Assembly (NCBI GenBank): GCA_947496355.1
Contig: CANMCO010000007.1
Span: 124,001-188,000, forward strand
Direction of reading: 5' to 3'
DNA from: an uncultured Aquimarina sp.
GTDB lineage: Bacteria > Bacteroidota > Bacteroidia > Flavobacteriales > Flavobacteriaceae
Length of the DNA stretch: 64,000 nucleotides
The stretch's first letter is position 1. Each line of letters begins with the position of its first letter. The notes under the pieces are model-generated. The model worked only from the letters and a program-made list of their open reading frames with translations, made no database searches and was not told where the DNA came from. A program made the translations under genes and the position numbers. Shown in pieces: positions 48,486-57,634 of this stretch.

Positions 48486-49310
48486 TTAACTTCTAATAGC
48501 ATTTACCAAAGTAATACATTCTACAGCTTCTTTAACATCATGTACTCGTAGGAGTGAAGCTCCGTTAAGCAGAGCAATAGTATTTAGTACTGTGGTTCCG
48601 TTAAGAGCATCAGTAGGTTCTATTTCAAGGGTTTTGTAAATCATTGATTTTCTAGATACTCCTGCAAGTATTGGTAAGTCGTTCAATTGTAAAAGACTTA
48701 GTTTTTTTAAAAGCTCAAAATTCTGATCTGTATTTTTTGCAAACCCAAATCCGGGATCTATAATAATATCATCGATACCATTTTTTCGTGCATCGGCTAT
48801 TTTTTCCGAAAAATAAAAGTTTATTTCATTAATTAGATTGTCATATTGATCTAATGTCTTCATAGTTTGCGGCGTCCCCTTCATATGCATCATTATATAA
48901 GGCACCTTATGTTTACCAATGGTATTAAACATCTTAGAGTCCATATTTCCAGCAGAAATATCATTAATTAATACGGCGCCAGCTTCAATGCAGTACGTTG
49001 CGATTTCACTTCTAAACGTATCTATGGATATCAATATTTCAGGGAATTTATTTGTTAATAGGGTTACAATTGGTAAAACGCGACTTTTTTCTTCCTCTAA
49101 AGAAATATGATCAGCTCCAGGTCTAGATGAATATGCTCCTATATCAATGAAAGTTGCTCCTTCTACAAGCATTTTTTCTGTTTGTTTTAAAATCTGAGCT
49201 TCATTTTTATACATACCGCCATCATAGAAAGAATCTGGAGTGATATTAAGAATACCCATTACTTTTGGTATAGTTAGATCTATTAAAGAACCTTTACAGT
49301 TGATCGTCAT
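48486..49310 (-). CDS. folP: Dihydropteroate synthase
   Basis: Joins p-aminobenzoate and dihydropterin pyrophosphate in folate synthesis; the sulfonamide target. The 274-residue product has GILNITPDSFYDGG, DIGAYSSRPGA, IIDPGFGFAK, AGVSRKSMI and LLRVHDVKEA. I chose the ATG at 49310 (MTINCKGSLIDLTIP), since the frame upstream to 49424 encodes unlike sequence that crosses the divergent promoter region. Confidence 0.96.
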   Translation of the reverse strand: MTINCKGSLIDLTIPKVMGILNITPDSFYDGGMYKNEAQILKQTEKMLVEGATFIDIGAYSSRPGADHISLEEEKSRVLPIVTLLTNKFPEILISIDTFRSEIATYCIEAGAVLINDISAGNMDSKMFNTIGKHKVPYIMMHMKGTPQTMKTLDQYDNLINEINFYFSEKIADARKNGIDDIIIDPGFGFAKNTDQNFELLKKLSLLQLNDLPILAGVSRKSMIYKTLEIEPTDALNGTTVLNTIALLNGASLLRVHDVKEAVECITLVNAIRS

Positions 49311-49403
49311 TTTAGAGATTTGATGTTTTTTGTTTCTAAACTTTAGATATGATTTTTTTAATTCCCATATTAAAGCGAAATTTACGCAAAATTGAACAGT
49401 TAT

Positions 49404-49949
49404 ATGCAAGATACGTCTACACAATATGATACAGTGATTACTACATGCCGTGACTTATTTGTTAAAAAAATGAAAGACTACGGAAGCGCTTGGAGAATAT
49501 TAAGACTTCCTTCCTTAACAGATCAGATTTTTATAAAAGCACAACGAATCAGAAGCTTGCAAGAAAATGAAGTACGTAAGGTGGATGAAGGTGAAGTTTC
49601 AGAGTTTATTGGTATTATTAATTATAGTATTATGGCTTTGATACAAATAGAAAAAGGAATTGCAGAGCAACCAGATTTATCTACAGAAGAGGCTACAGAG
49701 CAATACGACAAGCATATCAATATTACTAAGGCATTAATGATGAATAAAAATCACGATTATGGCGAAGCATGGCGTGACATGAGAGTAAGTTCTCTTACAG
49801 ATTTAATTATTCAGAAATTACTTCGTGTAAAGCAAATCGAAGATAATAAAGGAAAAACTTTGGTTAGCGAAGGGATCGATGCAAATTACCAGGATATGAT
49901 TAATTATGCTGTGTTTGCAATGATTCACTTGGATGAATCAAAACGTTAG
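49404..49949 (+). CDS. DUF1599 protein with two repeats
   Basis: A 181-residue cytosolic protein made of two related halves: DYGSAWRILRLPSLTDQIF (about 26-44) in the first and DYGEAWRDMRVSSLTDLII (about 116-134) in the second. This matches DUF1599, which I recall as a nucleotide-pyrophosphatase-like helical fold; activity is not established. The ATG at 49404 is preferred over a TTG at 49392. It heads a plus-strand run with the next genes. Confidence 0.85.
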   Translation: MQDTSTQYDTVITTCRDLFVKKMKDYGSAWRILRLPSLTDQIFIKAQRIRSLQENEVRKVDEGEVSEFIGIINYSIMALIQIEKGIAEQPDLSTEEATEQYDKHINITKALMMNKNHDYGEAWRDMRVSSLTDLIIQKLLRVKQIEDNKGKTLVSEGIDANYQDMINYAVFAMIHLDESKR

Positions 49950-50036
49950 AGATATAAAATACTGTTAAACTAAAAATTGCCAAAAGCAATCTATGTTATC
50001 TTGTAAAATTTTAGAATAAAATATCACTTTTAGAAT

Positions 50037-51698
50037 ATGAAAATATTAGTTACGTTCTCCAGGATTTTTGTAGCCGCCCTTTTTTTGTTTTCGGGGTTTA
50101 TAAAATTGAATGACCCACTTGGATTCTCGTATAAACTTCAGGAATACTTTGGAGAGGGTGTGCTTAATTTGGAGTTCTTAATTCCTTTTGCCTTATTGAT
50201 CGCTGTCTTTTTGGTGATTTTTGAAATCATACTCGGGATTACTTTGATATTAGGGTATTTGCCTAAGTTTACCGTATGGTCATTGTTATTAATGATTGTG
50301 TTCTTTACATTTCTGACATTTTATTCAGCGTACTTTAATAAAGTGACGGATTGCGGTTGTTTTGGAGATGCTTTACCTTTAACTCCTTGGGAGTCATTTA
50401 CTAAAGATATAATACTCCTTGTTTTAGTATTGGTTCTGTTTTTTGGAAGAAAGTACATTACGCCAATTAATCCCATAGAAGCTCATAAATGGATTGTATT
50501 TGCGGGTTTTACCGCATGCCTTGGGTTTGCGTATTATGTTTTGATGCATCTTCCGGTTTTTGACTTTAGAGCTTATAAAATTGGAACAAATATCGAGGAA
50601 GGAATGCAGGTTCCCGATGATGCTCCAAAAGCAGAATTTGCTTATCACTGGAAATTTGATGTAAATGGAACCGAAAAAATTATTACCACTAGCGGTGATT
50701 ATCCTAAAGTAGAGGGTAAATTTATTGCCGTTGAAACCGAAACTATTAAAGAGGGGTATGAACCTCCAATTCATGATTTTGCCATCGAAAAAGATGGAAC
50801 AGATTATACAACAGAATTTCTGGAAAAAGAAAATGTTATACTTATAGTAATGTATAATTTATCTAAAAGTGAAGCAGAAGGGTTAAATGCTATAAAAGGA
50901 GTTACAGATGGGGCAATCGCCCAAGGCTATGATGTTATAGGGCTTACAGCTTCAACACCAAAAGATATGTCAGAAGTTAGGAAAAAGTACAACCTTAATT
51001 TTGAATTATATACAACAGATGAGACCGCATTAAAAACAATTCTAAGGTCTAATCCCGGTATTGTAAAACTTAAGAAAGGAACAATTGTAGAAAAATTGCA
51101 TTGGAATGATGCTCAAGAACTTGATTTAGAAAAAGTTGGACCAGCTAAACCTCAAATCAATTTGGTATTAAAAACTCAGTTGGATAGTGTTTTTAAATTG
51201 GATCAAGCAGGAAGAGATCTAGGCACTATCTCTTGGGAAGAACAATTGGCTGTAGACAGTACAAATACCTTGTTTGTTGAGCATGTTTTCGAAAAATATG
51301 GGTATCCGGGTAAATCGTTGGTAGGAGCACCTACTAGTGCAGTGGCATGGTCCGTAATTCAACACTCTAATAAAATAGAGAAATATTTACCGCTCATCAA
51401 AAAAGCAGGAAAGGATGGAGAATTGGATTTAATACTAGTAGCCATGATGGAAGATCGATATTTGATGAAGCTGGGTAAAGAGCAATTATATGGAACACAA
51501 AGCACTACGTTGAATGTAAATGATAAAAATCCAATACCGCTTATATGGCCAATTAAAGACCCAAAGGGAGTTAATACAAGAAGAAAAGAACTTGGATTTA
51601 AAGAAATGATTGAAGAGTATTGTGAACGTTTGCTAGGGGTAACATATAGAGCGTATACCTTACAAGAAGTAGAGAAACTTAACAAAAAAACTAATTAG
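50037..51698 (+). CDS. MauE/DoxX-type membrane protein fused to DUF6624-like domain
   Basis: A 553-residue protein. Residues 1-175 hold about five membrane segments and the CGCFGD motif (106-111), as in the BT_3928/MauE-DoxX family linked to redox. Residues about 245-365 look like a thioredoxin-fold domain without a CxxC pair. Residues about 375-540 resemble DUF6624: KYGYPGKSLVG (420-430), QHS (442-444), MEDR (471-474) and YGTQ (485-488). Relatives that I recall end after the second domain, so the C-terminal fusion is unusual. Function unknown; the OppB-like gene follows 2 bases after its stop. Confidence 0.75.
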   Translation: MKILVTFSRIFVAALFLFSGFIKLNDPLGFSYKLQEYFGEGVLNLEFLIPFALLIAVFLVIFEIILGITLILGYLPKFTVWSLLLMIVFFTFLTFYSAYFNKVTDCGCFGDALPLTPWESFTKDIILLVLVLVLFFGRKYITPINPIEAHKWIVFAGFTACLGFAYYVLMHLPVFDFRAYKIGTNIEEGMQVPDDAPKAEFAYHWKFDVNGTEKIITTSGDYPKVEGKFIAVETETIKEGYEPPIHDFAIEKDGTDYTTEFLEKENVILIVMYNLSKSEAEGLNAIKGVTDGAIAQGYDVIGLTASTPKDMSEVRKKYNLNFELYTTDETALKTILRSNPGIVKLKKGTIVEKLHWNDAQELDLEKVGPAKPQINLVLKTQLDSVFKLDQAGRDLGTISWEEQLAVDSTNTLFVEHVFEKYGYPGKSLVGAPTSAVAWSVIQHSNKIEKYLPLIKKAGKDGELDLILVAMMEDRYLMKLGKEQLYGTQSTTLNVNDKNPIPLIWPIKDPKGVNTRRKELGFKEMIEEYCERLLGVTYRAYTLQEVEKLNKKTN

Positions 51699-51700
51699 GA

Positions 51701-52774
51701 ATGCTAGGTTACTTCATTAATAAAATAGGCTATGCTTTACTTACTTTATTTGGTGTGGTAACTGTTATTTTTTTGTTATTCACTTTACTTCCTGGGGATC
51801 CGGCTCAAATGATGTTAGGTCAAAATGAAAGTAAGGAACAATTGGAAAACGTAAGGAAAAAATATGGTTTTGATAAACCATTAATTACTCAATACAGGTA
51901 TTATCTTAATGATCTGTCTCCAATTTCTCTTCATAGTTTAGATAAAGAAGATTTCTCATATTTTGATAATAAAAAGTACGCTGCAACTCGATTATTCACT
52001 ACCGGAAATGCGGTAATGGTTATGAAATATCCATATTTAAGAGATTCTTTTCAAAAGAATGGAAAAAAAGTAAGTGATGTTATTCGTGAAACATTACCTA
52101 ATACTGCTATACTTGCTGTGTCTGCAATATGTATTGCAATAGTTGCAGGAATTTTGTTAGGTATTGTAAGTGCTCTAACCAAAGACCAATGGGCGGACAG
52201 ATTAATTCAATTATTTAGCACATTAGGAATGAGTGTTCCTTCTTTTTTTAGTGCAATCATTTTTGCATGGTTATTTGGGTATATATTGCATGAGTATACT
52301 AATCTTAATATGAATGGGAGTCTTTATGAAGTGGATGATTTTGGAGAAGGGAGTTACATTCAGCTTAAAAATTTGATTTTGCCAGCAATAGTATTGGGTA
52401 TAAGACCTCTTGCAGTGGTTACACAGTTAATGCGTAATTCGTTATTAGAAGTAATGAGTCAGGATTATATACGAACTGCAAAAGCAAAAGGTCTTTCAAT
52501 GTTTCAGATTATTAGAAAACATGCCCTAAAAAATTCTCTTAACCCCGTTGTCACCGCAATTTCAGGATGGTTTGCTTCAATGCTTGCAGGTGCTGTGTTT
52601 GTTGAGTATATTTTTGGGTGGAATGGATTAGGAAAAGAAATCGTAGATGCTTTAAATACATTAGATCTTCCAATAATAATGGGGGCTGTTTTGGTAATAG
52701 CCACTATGTTTATTCTAATCAATATATTTGTCGATATCATATACGGATGGCTTGATCCAAAAATAAGAATGTAA
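51701..52774 (+). CDS. OppB/DppB-like ABC permease
   Basis: A 357-residue permease of the peptide/nickel type. It has an N-terminal membrane segment, the early motif LPGDPAQMMLGQ, a large periplasmic loop, and the cytosolic-loop motif DYIRTAKAKGLSMFQIIRKHALKNSL that contacts the ATPase. No binding protein, second permease or ATPase gene is adjacent, so its partners must be elsewhere. Confidence 0.9.
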   Translation: MLGYFINKIGYALLTLFGVVTVIFLLFTLLPGDPAQMMLGQNESKEQLENVRKKYGFDKPLITQYRYYLNDLSPISLHSLDKEDFSYFDNKKYAATRLFTTGNAVMVMKYPYLRDSFQKNGKKVSDVIRETLPNTAILAVSAICIAIVAGILLGIVSALTKDQWADRLIQLFSTLGMSVPSFFSAIIFAWLFGYILHEYTNLNMNGSLYEVDDFGEGSYIQLKNLILPAIVLGIRPLAVVTQLMRNSLLEVMSQDYIRTAKAKGLSMFQIIRKHALKNSLNPVVTAISGWFASMLAGAVFVEYIFGWNGLGKEIVDALNTLDLPIIMGAVLVIATMFILINIFVDIIYGWLDPKIRM

Positions 52775-52837
52775 ATATTACATCATTTATAATTAGTAAA
52801 TAACCAAACTTTTAACCACAACGTAAATATTAAATTA

Positions 52838-53590
52838 ATGAGAAAAAAAATTATAGCAGGAAACTGGAAAATGAATAAAAATTTGATAGAAACAGGAGCG
52901 TTGCTATCAGATTTAAAATCAAAAGTAGGAAATGTGCAAGCAGCAGAAATTATAGTGGCGCCTACATTTACTAATTTACATAAGGCTACCGAAGAACTAA
53001 AAGGGGCCGATATAACGGTAGCGGCACAAAATATGCATCAGGCAGAAAATGGCGCATATACAGGTGAAATTTCTGCAGATATGCTAAAAAGTATCGATAT
53101 TAACACGGTAATTTTAGGGCATAGTGAACGTAGAGCATATTTTGGAGAAACTGATGAATTACTAGCTCAAAAAGTTGACACAGCCCTTAAGCATAATATG
53201 ACTGTAATTTTCTGTTTTGGAGAAGAGTTGCAAGACCGTAAAAGCAATAATCACTTTTCTCTTGTAGAAAACCAATTAAAAAATGGAATCTTCCATGTCG
53301 ATCCAAGTGCATGGAAAAACATAATCCTTGCTTACGAGCCTGTTTGGGCCATTGGTACCGGAGAGACAGCATCACCAGAACAAGCTCAAGAAATGCATGC
53401 ATTTATACGAAACGCGATTGGTAAAGCTTATAATCAAGAGATTGCAGATGAGGTTTCCATTTTATACGGAGGTAGCGTAAAACCTAATAATGCAGAAGAG
53501 ATTTTTGCAAAACCTGATGTTGACGGAGGGTTGATAGGTGGTGCCGCATTAGATGCAGAAAGTTTTGCAGCAATCGCAAATGCGATCTAG
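52838..53590 (+). CDS. tpiA: Triosephosphate isomerase
   Basis: Interconverts dihydroxyacetone phosphate and glyceraldehyde 3-phosphate. The 250-residue product has the active-site Lys11 in GNWKMNKN, the His in VILGHSERR and the Glu in AYEPVWAIGTG, plus the phosphate loops LYGGSVKP and GLIGGAALD. Complete; ends at a strong terminator. Confidence 0.98.
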   Translation: MRKKIIAGNWKMNKNLIETGALLSDLKSKVGNVQAAEIIVAPTFTNLHKATEELKGADITVAAQNMHQAENGAYTGEISADMLKSIDINTVILGHSERRAYFGETDELLAQKVDTALKHNMTVIFCFGEELQDRKSNNHFSLVENQLKNGIFHVDPSAWKNIILAYEPVWAIGTGETASPEQAQEMHAFIRNAIGKAYNQEIADEVSILYGGSVKPNNAEEIFAKPDVDGGLIGGAALDAESFAAIANAI

Positions 53591-53613
53591 TAAAATTTGA
53601 AACTAAACAATAC

Positions 53614-53650
53614 AAAAAAGCATCTCATTATTATAATGAGATGCTTTTTT
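53614..53650. terminator. Intrinsic terminator after tpiA
   Basis: A perfect 17-bp stem (53614-53630/53634-53650) around GCATCTCATTA with loop TTA and A-run and T-run arms. Confidence 0.93.
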
Positions 53651-53665
53651 ATTGAACATAAAGAT

Positions 53666-53673
53666 TAACTTTG
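53666..53673 (+). promoter_or_regulatory. Promoter -7 element of prmA
   Basis: TAACTTTG followed by CAG matches TAnnTTTG exactly, 19 bases before the prmA start. Confidence 0.65.
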
Positions 53674-53692
53674 CAGCTTAATAAAATTAAGT

Positions 53693-54532
53693 ATGTCGAA
53701 CCCCGTATACCTTGGATATTATTTTAAAGTGTTACCACTTCAGCCTACTACCGAAATTCTAATTGCCGAATTAGGGTATGCCGGATTTGAGAGCTTTGTA
53801 GAAACGGAAGATGGAGTTAATGCCTTTATTCAAAAAGAAGATTGGCGAGATGAAATACTAGATGATATCCATGTGCTACATTCTAAAGAGTTTGAAATCC
53901 AATATGAATCTGAAGAGATAGAACAGGTTAATTGGAATATTGAATGGGAGAAGAATTTCACTCCAATTACTGTAGACGATGTTTGTAGTATAAGAGCACC
54001 CTTTCATGATAAGCCCAATACAAAATATGATATCATAATAGAACCAAAAATGTCTTTTGGTACAGGGCATCATGAAACGACTCATATGATGATTCAACAC
54101 CTATTAAAAACAGACCTAAAGGGTAAAAAGGTTCTAGATATGGGTTGTGGGACTGGTGTTTTGGCTATTTTGGCAGAAATGAAAGGTGCTAGTGCAATAG
54201 ATGCTATAGATATTGATAACTGGTGTTATCTAAATACTGTAGAGAACGTAGAGCGCAATAATTGCAATAATATCAAAGCTTATGAGGGAGATGTATCTCT
54301 TTTGTCAGGGAAAAAATATGATGTCATTATTGCTAATATTAATCGCAATATCTTACTAAGTGATATTCGATCTTATGCTAAATCCCTACACTCTCAAGGA
54401 ATGTTGTTTTTAAGCGGGTTTTATGAAGAGGACTTGGATATAATAACTACTGAATGTCATAAAAACAACCTGAATTTCATGAGTAATATTGATAGAAATA
54501 ATTGGATAGCAGCGTCTTATGAGTTAAAATAA
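53693..54532 (+). CDS. prmA: Ribosomal protein L11 methyltransferase
   Basis: SAM-dependent enzyme trimethylating L11. The 279-residue product has an N-terminal substrate domain and the Rossmann methyltransferase domain with FGTGHHETTHMM, the SAM motif VLDMGCGTGVLAIL and IIANINRNILL. Complete; its own promoter box lies just upstream. Confidence 0.95.
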   Translation: MSNPVYLGYYFKVLPLQPTTEILIAELGYAGFESFVETEDGVNAFIQKEDWRDEILDDIHVLHSKEFEIQYESEEIEQVNWNIEWEKNFTPITVDDVCSIRAPFHDKPNTKYDIIIEPKMSFGTGHHETTHMMIQHLLKTDLKGKKVLDMGCGTGVLAILAEMKGASAIDAIDIDNWCYLNTVENVERNNCNNIKAYEGDVSLLSGKKYDVIIANINRNILLSDIRSYAKSLHSQGMLFLSGFYEEDLDIITTECHKNNLNFMSNIDRNNWIAASYELK

Positions 54533-54565
54533 TATGTTCGTTAGTAATTAAATGCGTTAAGTTGT

Positions 54566-54573
54566 TATATTTG
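54566..54573 (+). promoter_or_regulatory. Promoter -7 element of clpS
   Basis: TATATTTG matches TAnnTTTG exactly, 17 bases before the clpS start. Confidence 0.6.
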
Positions 54574-54590
54574 TACAAAAGAATTTTATC

Positions 54591-54866
54591 ATGAGTACCA
54601 AGGAAGAAGTTTTAGAAGAAGTTCTTGAGAAAACGACCATACAAGACAATAGTGAGATTGTCTTGTACAATGATGATGTTAATACCTTTGATCACGTAAT
54701 AGAAACTCTGATTTATACTTGCGAACATAGTCCTGTACAAGCAGAACAATGTGCTTTATTAGTACATTATAAAGGAAAGTGTACAGTTAAAACAGGTTCT
54801 TATGAAGAACTTGTTCCCAGATGTTCAAAATTACTACAAGCTGGACTTAGTGCAGAAATAGTTTAA
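54591..54866 (+). CDS. clpS: ATP-dependent Clp protease adaptor ClpS
   Basis: Adaptor delivering N-degron substrates to ClpAP/ClpCP. The 91-residue product has the core LYNDDVNTFDHVIETL and the CALLVHYKGKCTVKTG segment of the substrate-binding fold. It has its own promoter box and terminator. Confidence 0.95.
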   Translation: MSTKEEVLEEVLEKTTIQDNSEIVLYNDDVNTFDHVIETLIYTCEHSPVQAEQCALLVHYKGKCTVKTGSYEELVPRCSKLLQAGLSAEIV

Positions 54867-55417
54867 TTCTAAAAAATTAAGATTTTTCTTTTAATAATAT
54901 CAAAAGCTCATTTAGGAGCTTTTTTTATGTTTAATCACCTTAGTTTTGTCAAATTCTGTTTCGCAATTTTTGTTCTATGCGAGTATAGAAATTCATTAAT
55001 GGTTAAATATTTAACTTTTTAAGATTTTGTTAACGTATTGAAATTAAATTTTATAATTTGTAAGAAAAAACTTTCTTTTTATGTCTCTTTTAACTGACTT
55101 TAGCACTATTTATTACTAGTAGTTTGCCCTTATTTTTTAATAGCTCAATAGTTAAATTACTCTGATTCAGAATAGTGTATTTAATCGATTTTATGGTTAG
55201 TTAAAAAATAGATTTTTGCCGCTTTCTTTAAAATAATCTTACGGTTTCACCGTATTTGTAATAAATAGTTTAAAAAATTAACTGATATTTAAAAATAAAT
55301 ATCATATCTTCAAACCGCAAATTTGGTAAAAGTTCAAAGCTTTTTTACATAAATTTTGTTAAAAAATAGAGTGTTAGAATTCTATTTTAATAACTACACA
55401 AACTCAACTTATTAAAA
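54867..55417. other. 551-base gene-free region before metalloprotease
   Basis: Apart from the clpS terminator the region is very AT-rich and has no ORF worth reporting. No exact TAnnTTTG was found; near matches are TATAATTTG (from 55050) and TAAATTTTG (from 55352), each one base off in spacing. The distance suggests either a long leader for the metalloprotease gene or an unconventional promoter. Confidence 0.4.
54902..54926 (+). terminator. Intrinsic terminator after clpS
   Basis: AAAAGCTC (54902-54909) pairs with GAGCTTTT (54916-54923), loop ATTTAG, seven T from 54920. Confidence 0.88.
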
Positions 55418-56275
55418 ATGAAAAAAATCAAATTTTTAGCGCTTTGCGCTATCGTGGCAGGAGTAGTAACTTCTTGTCAAAAAAATGAAATTGCTAATGA
55501 AGTACAACCAGAAGCGATTGAACAATTAACTAAATCTCAGATTCTAGCCTTAGAAGCGGGAGGATTAAGTGCTAGTAATGCTGTAATTACTACACAAACT
55601 CATTTAGATGGAGTAGCTGTAAAAGGTATTCAGGTAAATGATATTTTTGTTGCGATGAATCAATTAGAAGATATTGCGTTGGCAGTGTCTGATGATGGCA
55701 CAAAGCAATATAGAACACGTAACTTAGTTACTGGTTCTAATAGAACTATTGATATTTTAGGATACACAGGTTCTGGTAATGCGTTAACAAGTACTATGCA
55801 AACCGGATTACAGTGGGCAGTTAATAATTATAACAGAATAAATAGTTCTCTTAATTTCAGACTTACTTTTGGAACGAATTTCCAAGCTGCCGATATGGTT
55901 GTATATAATAACAACCAAGGTGGTGGTGGTGGATCTGCAGGATTCCCTGATGGTCAAGGTAGACCAAATAAATTTATCCAAATCAATGCGGGTACTAGTT
56001 CTTTTGGTAATAATGTAAATGAGCATGTAATCGGTCATGAAATAGGTCACTCTATTGGTCTAAGACATACAAATTATGCTCGTAGAAACTGTCCTGATGG
56101 CTCTAACGAAGGCGATGGAGGTGTAGGAGCAATCCACATTCCGGGTACTCCAACTGCAAATCAAGCTGGCCAAGCTGGTTTGGATAATGATTCTCTTATG
56201 ATTGCTTGTTTCAGTGGTAATGAAGATGGAGAATTCAGTAGATTTGATACTATTGCTTTAGAATTCTTATATTAA
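55418..56275 (+). CDS. M57-type HEIGH metalloprotease lipoprotein
   Basis: A 285-residue secreted lipoprotein (lipobox ending at Cys20) with a zinc-protease motif HEIGHSIGLRH: His207, Glu208, His211 and His217 form an extended HExxHxxGxxH site. The HEIGH form and the upstream IDILGYTGSGNALTS segment fit the dual-action HEIGH peptidases (M57). Substrates may be envelope or external proteins. It is a single-gene unit ending at a bidirectional terminator. Confidence 0.88.
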   Translation: MKKIKFLALCAIVAGVVTSCQKNEIANEVQPEAIEQLTKSQILALEAGGLSASNAVITTQTHLDGVAVKGIQVNDIFVAMNQLEDIALAVSDDGTKQYRTRNLVTGSNRTIDILGYTGSGNALTSTMQTGLQWAVNNYNRINSSLNFRLTFGTNFQAADMVVYNNNQGGGGGSAGFPDGQGRPNKFIQINAGTSSFGNNVNEHVIGHEIGHSIGLRHTNYARRNCPDGSNEGDGGVGAIHIPGTPTANQAGQAGLDNDSLMIACFSGNEDGEFSRFDTIALEFLY

Positions 56276-56301
56276 AATAAATAAAGGCTTTGGACTTATA
56301 C

Positions 56302-56333
56302 AAAAAACCATCCCTCTAGGGGATGGTTTTTTT
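56302..56333. terminator. Bidirectional terminator between convergent genes
   Basis: AAAAAACCATCCC (56302-56314) pairs with GGGATGGTTTTTT (56320-56332), loop TCTAG, seven T. It serves the metalloprotease gene and the minus-strand gene at 56349. Confidence 0.92.
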
Positions 56334-56348
56334 ATTTATAAGTAGTTT

Positions 56349-56714
56349 TTATTGTGTCAAAATAATTTCTTTAGCATTTAACGCAGCTTCAAGATTTGCC
56401 TTTACAGATACTATACTATTAAAGAATTTTTTTCCATCGGTCTTCTTTATAGAAATCTTAGTTTGTCCTTCCTTATTTTTACTTACTTGAGTAACCGTTA
56501 CACTATTACCAACGATTTTTTTGAAGTTAGCAATTCCTCCTTTCTTAATGATAAAATTTGTTTTTGGAAACAAAACATGTTGATAATGCTGTCCAGAAGG
56601 TTTTCCTATAATTAATTTATCCCCTACCTGAATGGTTGCTTGTGTAGAAGTCTGGTTTTCTTGTCCATAAAGTATAGAAAATGAGAATAATACAAATATT
56701 AGAATGTTTTTCAT
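56349..56714 (-). CDS. Small secreted protein, unknown
   Basis: A 121-residue protein with a signal peptide (MKNILIFVLFSFSILYGQ) and a Lys-rich, beta-rich mature part (GDKLIIGKPSGQHYQHVLFP, then repeated Lys-Lys patches). No cysteine lipobox, so it is probably soluble in the periplasm or secreted. I do not recognise the family. It is divergent from the TetR gene. Confidence 0.7.
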   Translation of the reverse strand: MKNILIFVLFSFSILYGQENQTSTQATIQVGDKLIIGKPSGQHYQHVLFPKTNFIIKKGGIANFKKIVGNSVTVTQVSKNKEGQTKISIKKTDGKKFFNSIVSVKANLEAALNAKEIILTQ

Positions 56715-56838
56715 GGCTATTGTGGTTTATTGTTAATTATCTGGGTGTTTTATGTAAAAATAATAATTGAAAGCGTAGAAGCAAAAAGGGCATTGGTTAA
56801 ATAAAAGTTAATCTATTATGTTTTAATAGTATTGCTTT

Positions 56839-56880
56839 TATTTTTGCGGTATATATTGTTAATTTGTGATAATCTATCAC
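56839..56880 (+). promoter_or_regulatory. Promoter and operator-like dyad of tetR operon
   Basis: TATTTTTG (56839-56846) matches TAnnTTTG exactly. Twenty bases further, GTGATA/TATCAC (56866-56871/56875-56880) form a perfect 6-3-6 dyad located where a repressor would block early transcription. The leader to the TetR start is about 100 bases. Confidence 0.55.
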
Positions 56881-56955
56881 CAAAGACTTTGATGTTTTAT
56901 TAAGTATTGGTTTGTAAATCAAATTAGACAATAAAGGAATAATAAAAGCAAGCAG

Positions 56956-57630
56956 ATGAAATATTTACTTCAAGATTTAAAAGTTAGGATTAATGATAAG
57001 ATTTATATCAAGGACCCTGAGTCATCGGCACTTGGTAAAAGGATTATTGAGAATAGCATTCTTATGATTCATGACTTAGGCTTTGAAAGCTTTACATTTA
57101 AGAAATTGGGAGAAAAAATAGGCTCTAATGAGAGCTCTATTTACCGCTATTTTGAAAATAAGCATAAACTACTTTTGTATTTGACTTCTTGGTATTGGGG
57201 ATGGTTAGAGTACCAGTTGGTTTTTGATACAAATAGTATTTCTAATCCAGAGGAAAAATTAAAAAAAGCTATTGAAATTATAACTAGATCTGTTAAAGAA
57301 GATTCTTCATTCTCTCATATTAATGAGGTACTTTTAAATAAAATTGTAGTTAATGAATATTCGAAATCCTATTTAACCAAAGAGGTAGACAATGAAAATA
57401 AAGACGGTTATTTTTCAATTTACAAACGTTTGGTTACAAGAATTAAAGATATGATTATAGAGGTTAATAATGAATACCCATATCCTTCTAGTTTATCTAG
57501 TACGGTTATTGAAGGAGCATTACATCAGCATTTTCTTAAGGAGCATTTTATCTCACTTACAGATTGTAATAACAAGGTTACTCCGGCAAAGTATTTCATA
57601 GATTTAGTATTCAATTCTTTAAGAAAATAA
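56956..57630 (+). CDS. TetR/AcrR family regulator
   Basis: A 224-residue regulator with an N-terminal TetR helix-turn-helix (about 26-72: FTFKKLGEKIGSNESSIYRYF) and a variable ligand domain. It starts an operon with the ABC, HlyD and TolC genes (the ABC start is 4 bases after its stop), so it probably controls this export system and itself. Confidence 0.9.
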   Translation: MKYLLQDLKVRINDKIYIKDPESSALGKRIIENSILMIHDLGFESFTFKKLGEKIGSNESSIYRYFENKHKLLLYLTSWYWGWLEYQLVFDTNSISNPEEKLKKAIEIITRSVKEDSSFSHINEVLLNKIVVNEYSKSYLTKEVDNENKDGYFSIYKRLVTRIKDMIIEVNNEYPYPSSLSSTVIEGALHQHFLKEHFISLTDCNNKVTPAKYFIDLVFNSLRK

Positions 57631-57634
57631 GTAT

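Noticed and set aside
49976..49990. Small hairpin ATTGC/GCAAT before the MauE-type gene
   Set aside because: Only 5 bp and no T-run; expected by chance.
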